This document shows positions 34,401-46,905 of a stretch of 64,000 bases of DNA, piece by piece. Origin of the DNA: Tubulanus polymorphus. Lineage: Eukaryota; Nemertea; Palaeonemertea; Tubulaniformes; Tubulanidae. Location: positions 26,690,001-26,754,000 of the forward strand of contig NC_134025.1 in assembly GCF_964204645.1 (NCBI RefSeq). The letters are read 5' to 3'. Below the pieces are notes generated by a model. The model ran no database searches and was not told where the DNA came from. It saw only the letters and a program-made list of their open reading frames with translations. A program made the position numbers and the translations under genes. Position 1 is the stretch's first letter. Each line of letters starts with the position of its first letter.

Positions 34401-37400
34401 AAATCTCCCATGAAGTTGACAGGCAACACAACAGCAATGGAGAACACACATACAATTGCTGTATAGAGTATCAAGTATCGTTGGAAAGACAAATATTGAA
34501 CTGCATCTTTACCACTTTTCCGTTGAATATGTTCATCCCTATAAATTTAAGTAACACCGGTATAAGTCAGTATGAAAATCATATTTTATTATATATCATC
34601 ACGACACCGAACGATAAATAGATACAGAATAGATTGAGAAGAAACATTCTTACTTAATTCTGAAGAAAGCTACTATCCACGAACAGAGACCCTGAAAAGG
34701 TGAAGCAGTGTGTCGTTGTTAATGACTCGAAATTACTAATACATCGATAAATAATGCTTTGTATTAAATCTACAACATTTATTGGATTTTCTGTGATACT
34801 TAGTGACAGTGTGGAAGAATCATTAACTGGATGCTTGTGCAAGCTATTATAGGCTCTTAGCAGATAAAACCGTCACATAAATATTGAGATAGACCAGTTA
34901 TTCCTGTGAGAAAGCTTTCTTTGATTCATCGTAGGAGTGACATTTTACCTTATCTTGTAGTCGAATGTTAGTATCTAAAGATTCTTGCGAGCCCACATTC
35001 ACCGTTTGGGGATTTCCACCTTCATGATCTCCAAAAAATAGCTGAGTCCATCTGAAAATATCGTATATACAAATGAATTGTTTCATATACAGACACGAGT
35101 TGTTTTTTGGAAGACGCAACGAAGGTTTTTCTAATAATTAAAATGTTGAATAAATGAACGAGGGAATAGATTTCCAAAGGGAGAAAATTATCATTCATGA
35201 AAGCGTTTGACAATGGGAACATTAGTCATAACAACCCTTCAGCTATTGGAGATATGGATATTACATGGTAATAAAACCATCACATGCAGCCTTATGTTCA
35301 GTAGTACAATGCACGACAGTATAGTGTCAACAGCAGGAGGCTTCTCGAGACAAAATCATGAACAGAAACAAAAATACATAAACCTCCTCCTTAAAGTGTT
35401 TTTGATAGAATTCATAGATTCTATTGCTCGAGTTGAAGACAAAACACGACATTCATTACAGAGCAATCATTGATTGCTCCCAAACATTCTCAGATTCTAC
35501 CTCATAAACGTATTAGCATTTCACGCACATACACAGGCAATCTGATAGACATTCATCAAGCATCAATCCGCTGATTGGATTGTTTTCAGGCTATCTTCAT
35601 ATTATCAAATGCCATCCGTCAATATTATCATTCTTACTAATTGCCTTAATACAGTCAAATTAGAACAGCGCTCGTAGCTGTCATGCTGATATCTGACTTC
35701 AAACCAGACACATCTCGAATTAAATATCTAAGAACTGTCTGAATATGAAAAATACGATGGTCTAGACATTAGTCTCAGCCACTTGATTGAAAAGAGATAT
35801 TTGAAACTCAGAGGATTTTCACCTGGAGAACCTTGAGCCTTAGATTACAGGAAATATCACTGCTCAAATAAGTTTTACTGAGATGTGTCATCTCAGGATC
35901 AGTGTATCCGATCTTAGATGGATCATCCTCCCTCTGCAGGGACTCGAACCTGATGGCATCGCTACACTCAGCCACGGCACGAACCCCTGCATCAGTAGAC
36001 CGGGTGCGCAGGTACATGCGCAGCTTTCCGAATGAAAACTGGCGGCACCAATCAGATTGCTCGTTGTATAATCGTTGAGGCAAATTTCAAGGAAGAACTA
36101 TAAATGGGAAAACCCGGGCTAAAATAAAACGGGACTTCTGATTGGCTAAAAATCACATCATCTGAACTGCGCATGTATCTGCGCACACGGTCGATTATGG
36201 CAGGGCCGTGCCGTGGCAATCTCGATGCCATCAGGTTCGAATCCCTGCCGGGGAGGATGTAGATGGATAGGCCTGTAACGAGATCATGATAAATTCATAA
36301 CAACTACCTGGTAGTTAATAATTTTGAAGTAATAATGAATAATTCAACGAAACAACGAAAATAATACGGATTATTTCAATGAATCACACACGTACTCAGC
36401 GTTATTGAATTTTCATCATTTCGTGTAAACGAACAATTGGTATGAAACACTTCAACGCAAGCAGTGTGCATTTGCCATAATCAATATGCCATAACCGAAC
36501 GTTCTTAACGGTTAGTCGTAACTGTTCAAAAGTCATTTAGCTATTGTGAGTTTACAGCAAATCCACTTAATCCATTCAGTTGGAATAAGGGCAAATTCAG
36601 TCTAGAATCTGAAATATGTCCTATCCATTATCTCAGTAAATTTTAATTGTTAAGGTGTCTAGAATACCAATCTGGATTAAGTAGATTTGATAGCGAATGT
36701 AAGCAATACCCGGCGAGCATGAAAATTTGATTAAATAGCAGCTCTTGAATCATGCTACGTGAACCCTGAACTAATAGAATGACGCATCTACCATCAGAGC
36801 AATAGCATCACAGAGCAATAGTCAGCCAGCGATAATACCATGTATAGAAAGTCTATGATAGAACCTTTCAGTACAACTAAATAGGATAGCGAAAATTCCT
36901 GTCAGAATAGTCAAATTCCATTTGAAATCACAATGTTTTAGGTGCTTCTGAAAACCCACCATGCATAAAATTACCAGCAGCCTAAACAGACAGAGTGATT
37001 GCAAATAGTGAGTATGGGAATCTATCACTCTAAGGAATTGAAAAGGAATTCATCATTAATCTAAGCATTTTTTAGTAAACACCTCGAACCCACAACGCAT
37101 CCATGGTTAAAATAAATGATAAACAATTTTTTCATACACATTATATTTTGACGTCCCGTATAACAGACTCCTGAAAAAAGAAATAAGATGGATAGAAATT
37201 CTAATGTGTCCCAAACTCATTCAACTGGTTCAAACCGTGATAATTCATTGACGTAGCAATAACCAGTAGACGTAACACCTGTTTATGTGTTTGTTGTAGT
37301 AACAGATGTTTTGCTATACCTAGAACTATATACGTGTAAAATAATTGAAATGGCTGGAAACAACTTTAGGATTCATCGTACGCATCAAAATTCCATGAGC

Positions 37401-39074
37401 TATAAATAAATGATCCATAATGATCTCTGCAGATGAAATTCAATATTTGGTAATGATCTATTTCGCTGAATGAATACTACGATAGATCTCTGATAGATCT
37501 CAGCTCATGCACTTAAGTCAAGTCAATAATTGAATTCAGAGAGCACACTCAGGTGGCTGCGTGTACAAATAATCGGCACGATGCTTGAAGCGCAGCCGAG
37601 CAGTACTGAACCAACAGAAAATCAAACAAACTATGAAAATATAAATCAATATAATGCCAATAAACTGGTGTTAAAAACTGTGGTAATTTCAATGGTATTC
37701 AAACAGTAAACGGTCTCTAGATATTATAACCATTCCCAGGGTTCAATCCTTAAACAACGTGGTATCAGCCATAACTACTGGTATGGCAATAGAAATAGAT
37801 ATTGTAATATTTCATTTGTAACCCAAACCCCGGTAGGCCTACTATTTGCTACATGATGATGATGATGATGATGATCTATTCCTACCTTTCCTCATTTCGA
37901 CTGACGAGGGCGATTCGACCGTAATCCCACGCAATCTTACGCAATATCGAAAATCCAAATAGCAAAACCTGAAAGTATGTACAATAAGTTATTATGACAA
38001 ATGACCATGCATAACATATAATCATCATATAAAAAATGAGTTTCAAACAGGATGTTATAATTAATGCCAAACGAAGGACAGCCCAATAAAAAGCATGAAT
38101 GCTTGCTTGATGCATCATTGGATGACACACAGAATCATGGTAAACTGTTTAAATCTTAAATGAATCGATTGCAGTTGAAGGTTTAATTTTTTTATTTTGC
38201 CATTCTATTGGAATGAGGCACAGAAAGCCACATTTCATGAGCCCCCTAAAATTGTCTTCAAGTTGCCCTGTTTTAAGGCCAAGATCGATAAATCTGAAAA
38301 CAAACTGACTGCCTTCTTAGGTAGATAATAAATATCAATGTTTTCATCAGGCCAAAATTCAAAAACTGCAATGGATCCACACCCCTCTTTTGGATATAAC
38401 AAAATTCACCATAAAATAAACAGTGAAATATTCCCTTTTTCCCTCCTGAATCTCTTCCCTGGATCTATCCCTGTAGGTTCATTTCGTTGTGCGGTCTTTT
38501 GATTGTATTCGACAGAAATGGGTTGAAAAATTTGATGAATCAGTCGTTTTAATTATCTAAATACATATTATTAAAAGCAAAATTTAAGTAGGCGCAAATT
38601 CTTCATTCCTGTATAATGGTCAAGGCGTAGGTCAATGGTAGCATTTTGAACTAAATAGCTTAAATTCCGGAACATATGTACCAGTAAATGAAATCAATAT
38701 CGAAAACAAATTGTTAAACCATCAACAATAACGACGATAATTATTCAATACATCAGGCCTACAGAGAGCTTTCAATGAATATTTAATGTGTACGCCTCTC
38801 ACCCGCTATCCAACTGAGCTATACACAAGAAATTGTAAGAGCTCATACCAATTAGGCTTATGAAAAGTTGTTGCATCAATCGAATGTCTTCACTCAGTGT
38901 GAATCGCTTATGGAAACTTACCGTCCATCCAATTACATTGAGTATCAGCGTTTGAGGTATTCCTTCATAACCACCATACAGAATAACCGTTCGATTTTGT
39001 GAATAGTATCGGTCACATTTCACATTAAGCCCCCCTTTAGTAATCGTATGTAATGACGAATTGAATACCGACAT
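28447..39074 (-). CDS. TMEM63: TMEM63/CSC1-like mechanosensitive cation channel
   Basis: TMEM63 proteins are the animal members of the OSCA/TMEM63 stretch-gated channels of plasma and endolysosomal membranes. About 21 exons join in phase from 39074 (first exon to 38922, then 37968-37886, then 35051 downward) to the stop at 28447. Landmarks in order: [31 protein letters not shown] (TM0), [22 protein letters not shown], a cytosolic RRM-like loop with two CCCC clusters, [34 protein letters not shown] (longer run split here by introns), [48 protein letters not shown] and [14 protein letters not shown]. The C-tail is acidic ([12 protein letters not shown]) and ends EHEVQQQ. TMEM63A, B and C arose in vertebrates, so one symbol is used. 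The 2.8-kb second intron holds a fold-back element. Confidence 0.94.
30536..30557. repeat. AT and TATCA microsatellite
   Basis: A short run of TATA followed by three ATATC units lies in a TMEM63 intron. Confidence 0.6.
35924..36259. mobile_element. Fold-back element with tRNA-derived arms
   Basis: The left arm (35924-36022) and the right arm (36167-36259) are imperfect inverted copies of one another. Each contains a tRNA-like 3' half: the B-box GGTTCGAATCC at 36234-36244 on the plus strand and GGTTCGAGTCC at 35950-35940 on the minus strand. The upstream part resembles an A-box (GTGGCTGAGTGTAG on the minus strand). Both arms share CTGCGCATGTA and GGGAGGATG ends. The 144-base spacer contains a further CCAATCAG/CTGATTGG pair. 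This looks like two tRNA-derived SINE heads in inverted orientation, mobile as a pair or joined by chance. Confidence 0.65.
37853..37875. repeat. GAT trinucleotide microsatellite
   Basis: About seven ATG/GAT units lie in a TMEM63 intron, immediately 3' (on the minus strand) of the exon that encodes IAWDYGR. Confidence 0.8.
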
Positions 39075-41147
39075 ATTTAAGCATCAAATCAAATCCATCG
39101 TCAATAGTCAGCCTAAAAAGTACGATAACCGGTTATTCAATAGCAACATGCTGAAAATAAGAATAACAGGACCACTGTTGTCCCTCTGTCTCTGAATGAG
39201 AATGGGTTTCTAGGTGACCATTTCTAATACAAATAACAGAAAGGCCTAGGCCTACAATCAAAGTTAGAAAGAAGGGAATATGATGAATGAATTAAAAAAG
39301 ATTTTGGGGTACCAGGGTATTGAGTGCTCGACTATTATAGGTCTCTTGAATACATGTATTATGTACTGGTATTGAAAGGATACATGATCAATGGGTGAAA
39401 TCTACAAGTACTGATGGAGTTAGGTCTAAATAGTTAATATGGCTGTAATTCTGAATGGATGAATATTTTATGTAAATGGTTGAACAGGTTAATACACCAG
39501 AAATGGAAACCAATGTACCATCAACAGAGCATGATGGTTAAATCAATATACACGTAGTAGCTCTCTAGTTTCCTCAATACTTTACCAGTACTCTGCAATA
39601 CAGGCCCTGTAATATAATCAATACGAAAGAGGGCTGTAGTAAATCCATAGGCCTATCCATGAACAAAAATGACATGCATAAGATATTTTCTTATGAATTC
39701 AGTAGCCAAAAGGGTGGCGAGTGGGAAGCAATTAATTTAGTTAGTTACCTAATCCTTGGTGGTAAGCTTTTTATATAGGATGGGCATGTGGTTTGTGAAA
39801 ATATCCTATCGTGAAACTAAACCACAGACAGGTTACTGACTACAAATAATTAAGCCCTAGGCCTAGGCAGTGCATGCGCTCCCCCTACTAGGCTATAAAA
39901 TTCCCCTAAAACTGAATTCAAGCAGCAGAAAAAATCTCTGTCTACCGGTACGGTAGGCTAGAAATGTAGGTGATGATACCTAAAAGATTAAGAACAAATT
40001 CAATGTAGTCTAAAACTAAAGGCCAGTTAGTTAGTTACCTAATCGTTGTTGGTAAGCTTTTTATAATCAGATAGGCTTTACCAACTCACCAAGTTTATGG
40101 TCTATCAATCAACCCACAGCCATCATCCTTACATCCTTGTCATTACAATATAGACCTCTGTGTACTTTCTGTTTCTGTACGGTAGAGTAATGTAATAAGC
40201 AGGTAAAGTGTCTGTGCTGTCATATAGGTTATATTCGATTGTCCAATCCATAGTCACGATAGTATCTATATATTTTCTTTCAATTTCCAGATAAAATTTC
40301 AAATACTCAGATTAACTAATCATTGAATCTAAATGTATGAGGTGGCCAAAATGTCTTCGAATGAGAATTTTTTTATCATTTCAGTATTATGAACGTAAGC
40401 ATGCTATTGGAGAGGTTTAATCGAATATGCTGTTAGTTCTCAATTCCAATTTTAGATGGCAGCACCTCCTTGAAAGGCCTATTATCAGTGATCTACCTCA
40501 GTAAAAAGATTATTATGCACTTCTTGAAAAAATACGTCCAATAAATGAACAAAAATATGATACATAAATCAGTTTTTATTGGATCATAAAAAAACATCAA
40601 AATCCCCTTAATGAAGATCCTGTGAGATCAGAGAAACAATTGATATTCATGCAGAGAATTCTTGGAACGTGCAAAAAAGGACCAATGCCTTTATAGCACA
40701 TAAAATGAGAACACATTATTGTAAAGCATGAGCAATTAATTAGATGTAGAAGATATGACAAAGTTACTCTTGATTAGATATCACAGTTGAGGGTAAATAT
40801 AGATGGCTTTTGATGCAGAAAATACAACATTGTCTACAAAACTGTCATGATTTTTCAAATACAACAAATTATATAAAAGTTTATTGAAAATATAAATAAA
40901 ACAGTATTTCTCAAGACAATTATATCTTATAGATGAACCATTTAAACTATGATAAAACTTATCATTTTGAAACATACAATAAGGTGCAGTGCAATGCTTT
41001 GAAGGTTAAATAGAAAAGTTACCCCAAAAATGTATTATTTGTTGTATACCAGTCATTCATTCATTCTTTCATTCATTAAATGTGTGAAAAATAAATCATA
41101 CAAAAACAATCGTTTCAACTTAATCAATTATTTCAATAGAAACTTTT
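39075..41147. other. Intergenic upstream of TMEM63, with a direct repeat
   Basis: No coding exon is supported between the first TMEM63 exon and the desaturase stop codon. The region should contain the TMEM63 promoter and leader and the desaturase 3' UTR. A 40-base direct repeat is described separately. Confidence 0.4.
39738..40064. repeat. Direct repeat, two 38-base copies 286 bp apart
   Basis: The phrase TTAGTTAGTTACCTAATC followed by GGTAAGCTTTTTATA occurs at 39738-39776 and 40024-40064 with two mismatches. The spacing could fit a small solo-LTR-like or other element with direct terminal repeats, but nothing coding lies between. Confidence 0.55.
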
Positions 41148-43557
41148 TTAGCCTGAGCTAATATCCATATGGTAGGCATCATACCACAATTCTCCTGATT
41201 TCTTCAAAGATCTGAACAGAAAACATGAAATACAATAATGAACATTGTTGATACATGAATATCAATTTCGAATACAATTTAATTAATGATTCAACTCACC
41301 TAACAATATCACTGAAAGCTGTGAAAAGTGACTTGCTTTGATAATCCAGATTGTGCTTGTGACAAATCGATTTGACTAGAGGTTGTATCTTATGATAATT
41401 GTGCCTCGGCATTGTGGGAAATAAACTGAATTAAAACAAATATTCAACATAAGACGAGATCACAATAATGAAATAAACATAAGCAGTTAATGCTGTTGTG
41501 AAATTCTCTAATCTATATGATAGAATTGGGCTATGAAGAATACTTACTGGTGCTCGATCTGAAAGTTAAGATGTCCGGTAAACCAATCATTGAACAAACC
41601 AGGATCGACATTACAAGTTGATTTGAGCTGAAGCGTTAACCATTCTCTGTTTGTATCTTTGTCGATATCCATTGGTATATGATTCATCTGTGTCACCCAG
41701 ACAAACCAATTACTCTCTAAAGTTCTACAAATTGACCGGTACAACCAATTCATAAGTTTTTTATCATTTCAATTGACTAGTGGAGATAGTATGTCACTTC
41801 TAAAAGGATAACTCACCGAAACAGCATGTAGAACCAGAAAGCTCCCCATCCACCCATCAGAGGACCATACATGGAGAAATGTTTCACAAAGAAAGACATC
41901 ATCCACATAAAATCCTATACAAAAGATATAAACCAGACAAACTTGAATGACTCATGACCTATTTAGATGCACCCAACAGGGGTGAATGTCAAAAAATCTT
42001 AGTACTAACCCACAAATTTTTCCTTTTCCAGATGAAGAAAAGATTTTCATAATGAAAATAGACAGGCAGTAGAAGTGGTGGTCCCACTAAAATACAGGAA
42101 TTACATATGACACAATGAAACAAACTGATATAGGCTTAGGTCATTACTGGTACTCACATCCAAAGAAGTATTCATGTTGCCGTTGATAAGGCATAAATCC
42201 TTTTTTCTTCTTAGCCCAATTAATTGGCATTTTATCTCCAAGAAGGAACATATAGGGTATATTTATATCAGGATCTTTACTCATCACATTAGGTTTTGCA
42301 TGATGTTGAAAATGACGGAAATTCCACCAGTGAGAAGATGCTCCCTAAAATAACATTGAATCATAATCTATTGGTAACAAAAGCAGTAAGCAGACAATAC
42401 TGCAAGATTTCATGTATAACAAACCTTCAATGTCCCTATTACAAACTCATGAGCTAGATGATTAAGTTTAGAACTAGGAAACACACTTAGGTGCCCATAA
42501 TCATGCTGAGACCAACCAGCTTGCGCCTACAAAACAATTTAAATACATTTACCATGATAAGCCATTTATTTACAACATAGAACCAATAAACCAATGCTCA
42601 AGGTAAGAACAAAAAGAAGGGAAAGCATAATTTTTTAGATAAATCATTTGTTTTTCAAATGTTTGTTACTGACCTGAACAACAGTGAGTAGAAGAGCGGC
42701 AGAAATATAAGGGAACCAGCTGGTACCATACCAGACTATAATTGCATAGGCTAGCAGTTCTAACAATAATATATGGACTATATGTAATAAATAGAACCAG
42801 ATATTTGTTTTGAAAAGTTGCATTTCTTCAGCAGTTTTACGTAGTTCTCTAAAATCTTGGCTTATTTCAGACTGAAAAAAGATAGAGAGTGTATAAAGAA
42901 ATAAGAATGAATTTCAATGTATCACATTAAAGATAAGATTTAATCTTAATTTTACCTCAGGTTCAGTCTCTTTCAGTTCACCTATCAGAAGACTTTTGAG
43001 GAATTTTTTCACATGATCCTTGTCATCGTGGAATGCAATCCAGGCAGCCTGTGAGGAGGAAAATCAAGAGAACATCATCAATGTGATTTACTGGCACAAG
43101 TGCGTATATCAGCTAACCCTAGGCTTGGTGCAATTAGGCCTATAATGACGAATGATTAAACTGAGCCGGGCATCTCCCAAACTAGTCTGAATACCAGTCG
43201 TTGTTTCCAGTTCCCTACAACCTTTTGTTGTTGTGATGCAGAACGACGGCTAATTAGGTACTAGATCACTCCCAAACCAACACTTCCAATTTAATTCCCA
43301 AAATTGAAGTGTCAAAATGGTCTATTGATTGACATCAGGATTCCACATAAAAAAATTACCGTGGCATCTTCTCCAGCATAATGACTGATAATTCTAGCAC
43401 CTCCAGGGTGTTTTTTACACCACTTTGAAATATCATAAACCTTGCGGTCAATTATCAGCCACTTGTCACCTTCGCTGTTGTGTTTGCTGATCTCATTTCG
43501 GTCATAAAGCGGTAGGTTCCTTGATGCAGAACCATTTACCGCATTTTCCATCTTCAT
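41148..43557 (-). CDS. Front-end fatty acid desaturase with cytochrome b5 domain (FADS-like)
   Basis: This ER-membrane enzyme introduces a delta-5 or delta-6 double bond into polyunsaturated fatty acyl chains, taking electrons through its own cytochrome b5 domain. Ten exons join in phase: 43557-43360, 43048-42956, 42871-42674, 42526-42425, 42345-42158, 42086-42010, 41914-41818, 41724-41548, 41425-41300 and 41211-41148. Present in order are the haem motif HPGG ([19 protein letters not shown]), histidine box I HDYGH, box II HFQHH and box III QIEHH, completed across an intron ([16 protein letters not shown]). Membrane helices lie between the boxes. The C-terminus [10 protein letters not shown] resembles vertebrate FADS2. 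Regiospecificity cannot be read from the sequence. It is divergent from DYNC2LI1, with 252 bp between start codons. Confidence 0.94.
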
Positions 43558-43808
43558 AAAGGTGTTTATCGGATAGAGGTGAACATTAAACTGGACTTTC
43601 TTTCCTGGATGACAATATATTCAATTCAATTCAAGTTTAATTTAAGCAATTGAATTGAATTGAATTCAATAATCAACATCCCGCACTTTTAACGTTCAAC
43701 ATTCTACCGTGTAAACATTCTTTACTTGTCAAGTTAAAAATCATCATTAAAAACTAATTTACTAACAATCCGGGTGATATCTCATCACCAGTGTTTTCCA
43801 AGATTAAG
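43558..43808. promoter_or_regulatory. Shared divergent promoter, desaturase and DYNC2LI1
   Basis: Two start codons on opposite strands are 252 bp apart. The segment contains a dense cluster of the palindromic word CAATTG/GAATTG with AATTCAATTCAA runs at 43617-43670, which can fold on itself. Confidence 0.55.
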
Positions 43809-46322
43809 ATGTCATCGAAAGGGTAAGTGTGAATACGACTGATCTTTATCCCTGAGTGCACTATCAGTGAAATAGAATCTAAAAAGGATCAAATTCAATT
43901 CAATTTAGAATATTTCATTGCTGAACGAATGACGTTTCCGTCCATTTCAGTGATACCTTGTGGGAAATTGCAATTTCAAAGAGTAAAACAAATGCAGGTA
44001 AATAGAAGACATGCAGATATATATTGAATCATTTAATTCACTGGATTGTGGTGTGGTGGACTATTATAGTATTGGTCTTAGTTAAAGTTTGTGTCTACTC
44101 TAGTTGCTTTTTGTTTCTAAATTCTAATTCTAAAGATTTTCTTTTTCATTTAGTGAAAGATTCAAGTTCAGCTGAAGAATCGCTATCGAAAAAGGCAAAC
44201 AACAGATCATCTGATGAAGCCTCGGTCCTTGTCACTGGTAGTAAAAACTCAGTATGTTGCTAATGACACCTTAAAACATACTCTGTAGATCTCAAAGTTC
44301 TCGCTTTTCTCAAACTTCATTGATATTTGATTTGTCATTTCAGGGAAAAACTTCAATCATTTTGCGATTCCTAGATCGGTATGTCGGCCATTTTCTTCAA
44401 TTAGTTGAATTTTTTTCCCAAATTTATTCGATTCCTGAAATCTATGTTTTTTTTAATGCATCAGAGATGAAGCTCCCAAACCAACTACATCGTTAGAGTA
44501 TACATTTGGAAGAAGAGCAAAGGGACACAACATGGTAATTATAGTCATTGAAACTACTGGAGTTGTGTTGAATTTTAAAGCTTACTTTTCTAAAATTTTC
44601 ATCCATTTAAAGCTTCAAATGTATTCAATTCATTTTAGGCTAAAGATGTTGGCCATATTTGGGAATTAGGGGGAGGTATTTGGCTATCCAGACTCATTGA
44701 CATCCCTATCAATGCAAATACAATCAAGTAAGTATGATTCATTTTTGATATGACTTAAGGTTATACTGCTAAAAGAGGTTCTACTTTATATCGTATTGAA
44801 TAATTTTAGGAGCATATCTCTGGTGTTAGTGCTGGATCTTTCATTGCCGAATGAGTTGTGGATAACGCTGGAAAAATTGCTACAAAGCGCTAAATCTCGT
44901 ATAAATGAGATTTTATCAGAAACGAAAGGAATGAATATCAAAGATGAGCTGAAACGACGGGCACTAGAACGAGTTGGTGAAGATCATCCTGTATGTAACC
45001 AAGATAGTATCTAATCCCACTATACTTGACTATACTATACTATACTATACTATACTGTGTAGTAGGCATACTGTCTGAAATTTACTGATTAAGAGAATGA
45101 TACACAAACAATAAATTAACTTAACTTTTGCTGCTTTGTCTAGGTTGTACCAGTATGTCAAAATAACTAACAACACCTGAAATTGTTCCTTTTTCTCATT
45201 CAAAGAAAGAATCTCATTTTGTAGATTTCTGTTCAATTGCAATATGAGGTTCGTTCATTATTTGTAGGATAGAGATTTGATGGATTTGTTTCCAATTCCT
45301 TTGGTCATCATCGGCAGTAAATATGATTTATTCCAGGTAATGTGAATATTTCATTCAGTACAATGAATTTTTCACCAATTGAAAAATATATGGTAAAGTG
45401 TTATATGTACATATTGATTTGAAATTGTAGAATTTTGACCCTGAAAAGAGGAAGGTGATCTGTAAAACATTGCGATTCATAGCCCATTCTAAAGGTGCTA
45501 CATTACAGGTAAAAATTGTAAACTTAATCTGGCCGATTTGTGTTGGACACAATTTGCTAGATTCACAACCATTTGGTTCGTATATTTTCAGTTTTGTAGC
45601 TCAAAACAGGAATCCCTCTTAAATAAATCAAGGACTTTAATCACTCATTTAGTGTTCGGTACAGCAGCCAGGTATGAAAGTAATTTAGTTACCTTTCACA
45701 CATTAAGTTTACTTTGTCTCCCACTGTATAATTTTTTTTTCGTTGGTTTTTCAGTAAAACTTTACAAGTGGACCACAACAAGCCTCTGATGATACCAGCT
45801 GGAGCTGACTCTTTACAACAAATAGGTGAGAACTTAGAAAATTATCATTCTGGCTAGTACTATGAGGTGGTTTTACAAATTTTACAAATATCATTCAGGT
45901 AGTCCACCACTCCCTGAAGGTGACTTGGGAAGGCTGAATGCTCGAAGTCCTCTTGATCTATGGAAACATGCTTTTACTTCGTCATTCCCACAAGAGGTAC
46001 ACATCTGATCTTTGATTTAAACCGTCATAAAACAGTAGTTCATAATGTAAATTGGTTCATACTTCATTAGGAGTCGAGTAATCCAGCAAATGTGGAAGAT
46101 CCTGCTAAAGACCCTCAATATGCTGAAATTGCTGTTGACAATATGAGAGCGCAGAAAAACGAGGTATTGAAACAAATTTTTTTCTAAAAAATATGTGAAA
46201 TGAAATTAGCTGTAATGTTAATAGCTGTATTTATTTTCTTAAAGGAACTTGAACGCTATAGAAAAATGTGTGAAAGGAGAGCAAGAGAAACAGCACAGAT
46301 TGGATACTCAGATGGGTTCTGA
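43809..46322 (+). CDS. DYNC2LI1: Cytoplasmic dynein 2 light intermediate chain 1
   Basis: This is the subunit of the dynein-2 motor that drives retrograde intraflagellar transport in cilia. About 14 exons join in phase, starting with a tiny first coding exon (MSSK, 43809-43821), then [15 protein letters not shown], and ending QIGYSDGF. The Ras-like domain shows a P-loop GSKNSGKTS (split by an intron after the Ser), [28 protein letters not shown] in place of the DxxG loop, and [10 protein letters not shown]. The DYNC2LI1-specific C-terminal helix with [25 protein letters not shown] is present. An AATAAA lies at 46448. A TATAC microsatellite sits in the intron after 44990. The length of about 345 residues matches the family. 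Confidence 0.95.
45022..45057. repeat. TATAC pentanucleotide microsatellite
   Basis: About six TATAC units occur in a DYNC2LI1 intron, just after the exon ending at 44990. Confidence 0.85.
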
Positions 46323-46905
46323 GTCTGAGTGCACAGTCTTCAGTTATATCCGTCCTTTTTTGTAAATTCACCGAGATTTTTTGTTAGATTTACCAAACAT
46401 GAATTAGAAACTCTTTGTTTCATGTACAAACAATGTCATATATAGAAAATAAATTAGAATATCACTGTTAAATCTGACTTTGTAATCATTTTCATCTCAA
46501 TTTCTACTGAGTGAATTTGTGACGTAAAGGAGCTGCAGAATTTTCCATAAAATTTTTCTATCCTCGACTTCATAACTAGATTTTCAGCTTTGGTTATTGT
46601 GGGAAAATGGATGATTATTGTCCCCATGACATACAATGGGACATGTAGGACAATAATATTCATGTTCCAGGAGGTGGCGACACCTGTCGAACAATAGGTG
46701 AATCTCATTGTAAATGTATCTTCGCGTTTTTTGATAATGCGCCAACAGGTACGACACAAAAAGCATCCGATAGCTTAACGAGCACGTTAATACGATTATA
46801 CAGTTGATCTGCTAGTGTTTTAAATGTTGCACGCGCGCTGTGAAGCTTGCTGAAGCGAATAATCGACAATTTTTATGAACAATTTTCATCCTTTTCCAAA
46901 TAAAA
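46323..46905. other. DYNC2LI1 3' UTR and ZNF839-like promoter
   Basis: The two genes are head to tail on the plus strand. The left half carries the AATAAA at 46448 and the right half must hold the next promoter. No other coding signal is supported. Confidence 0.45.
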
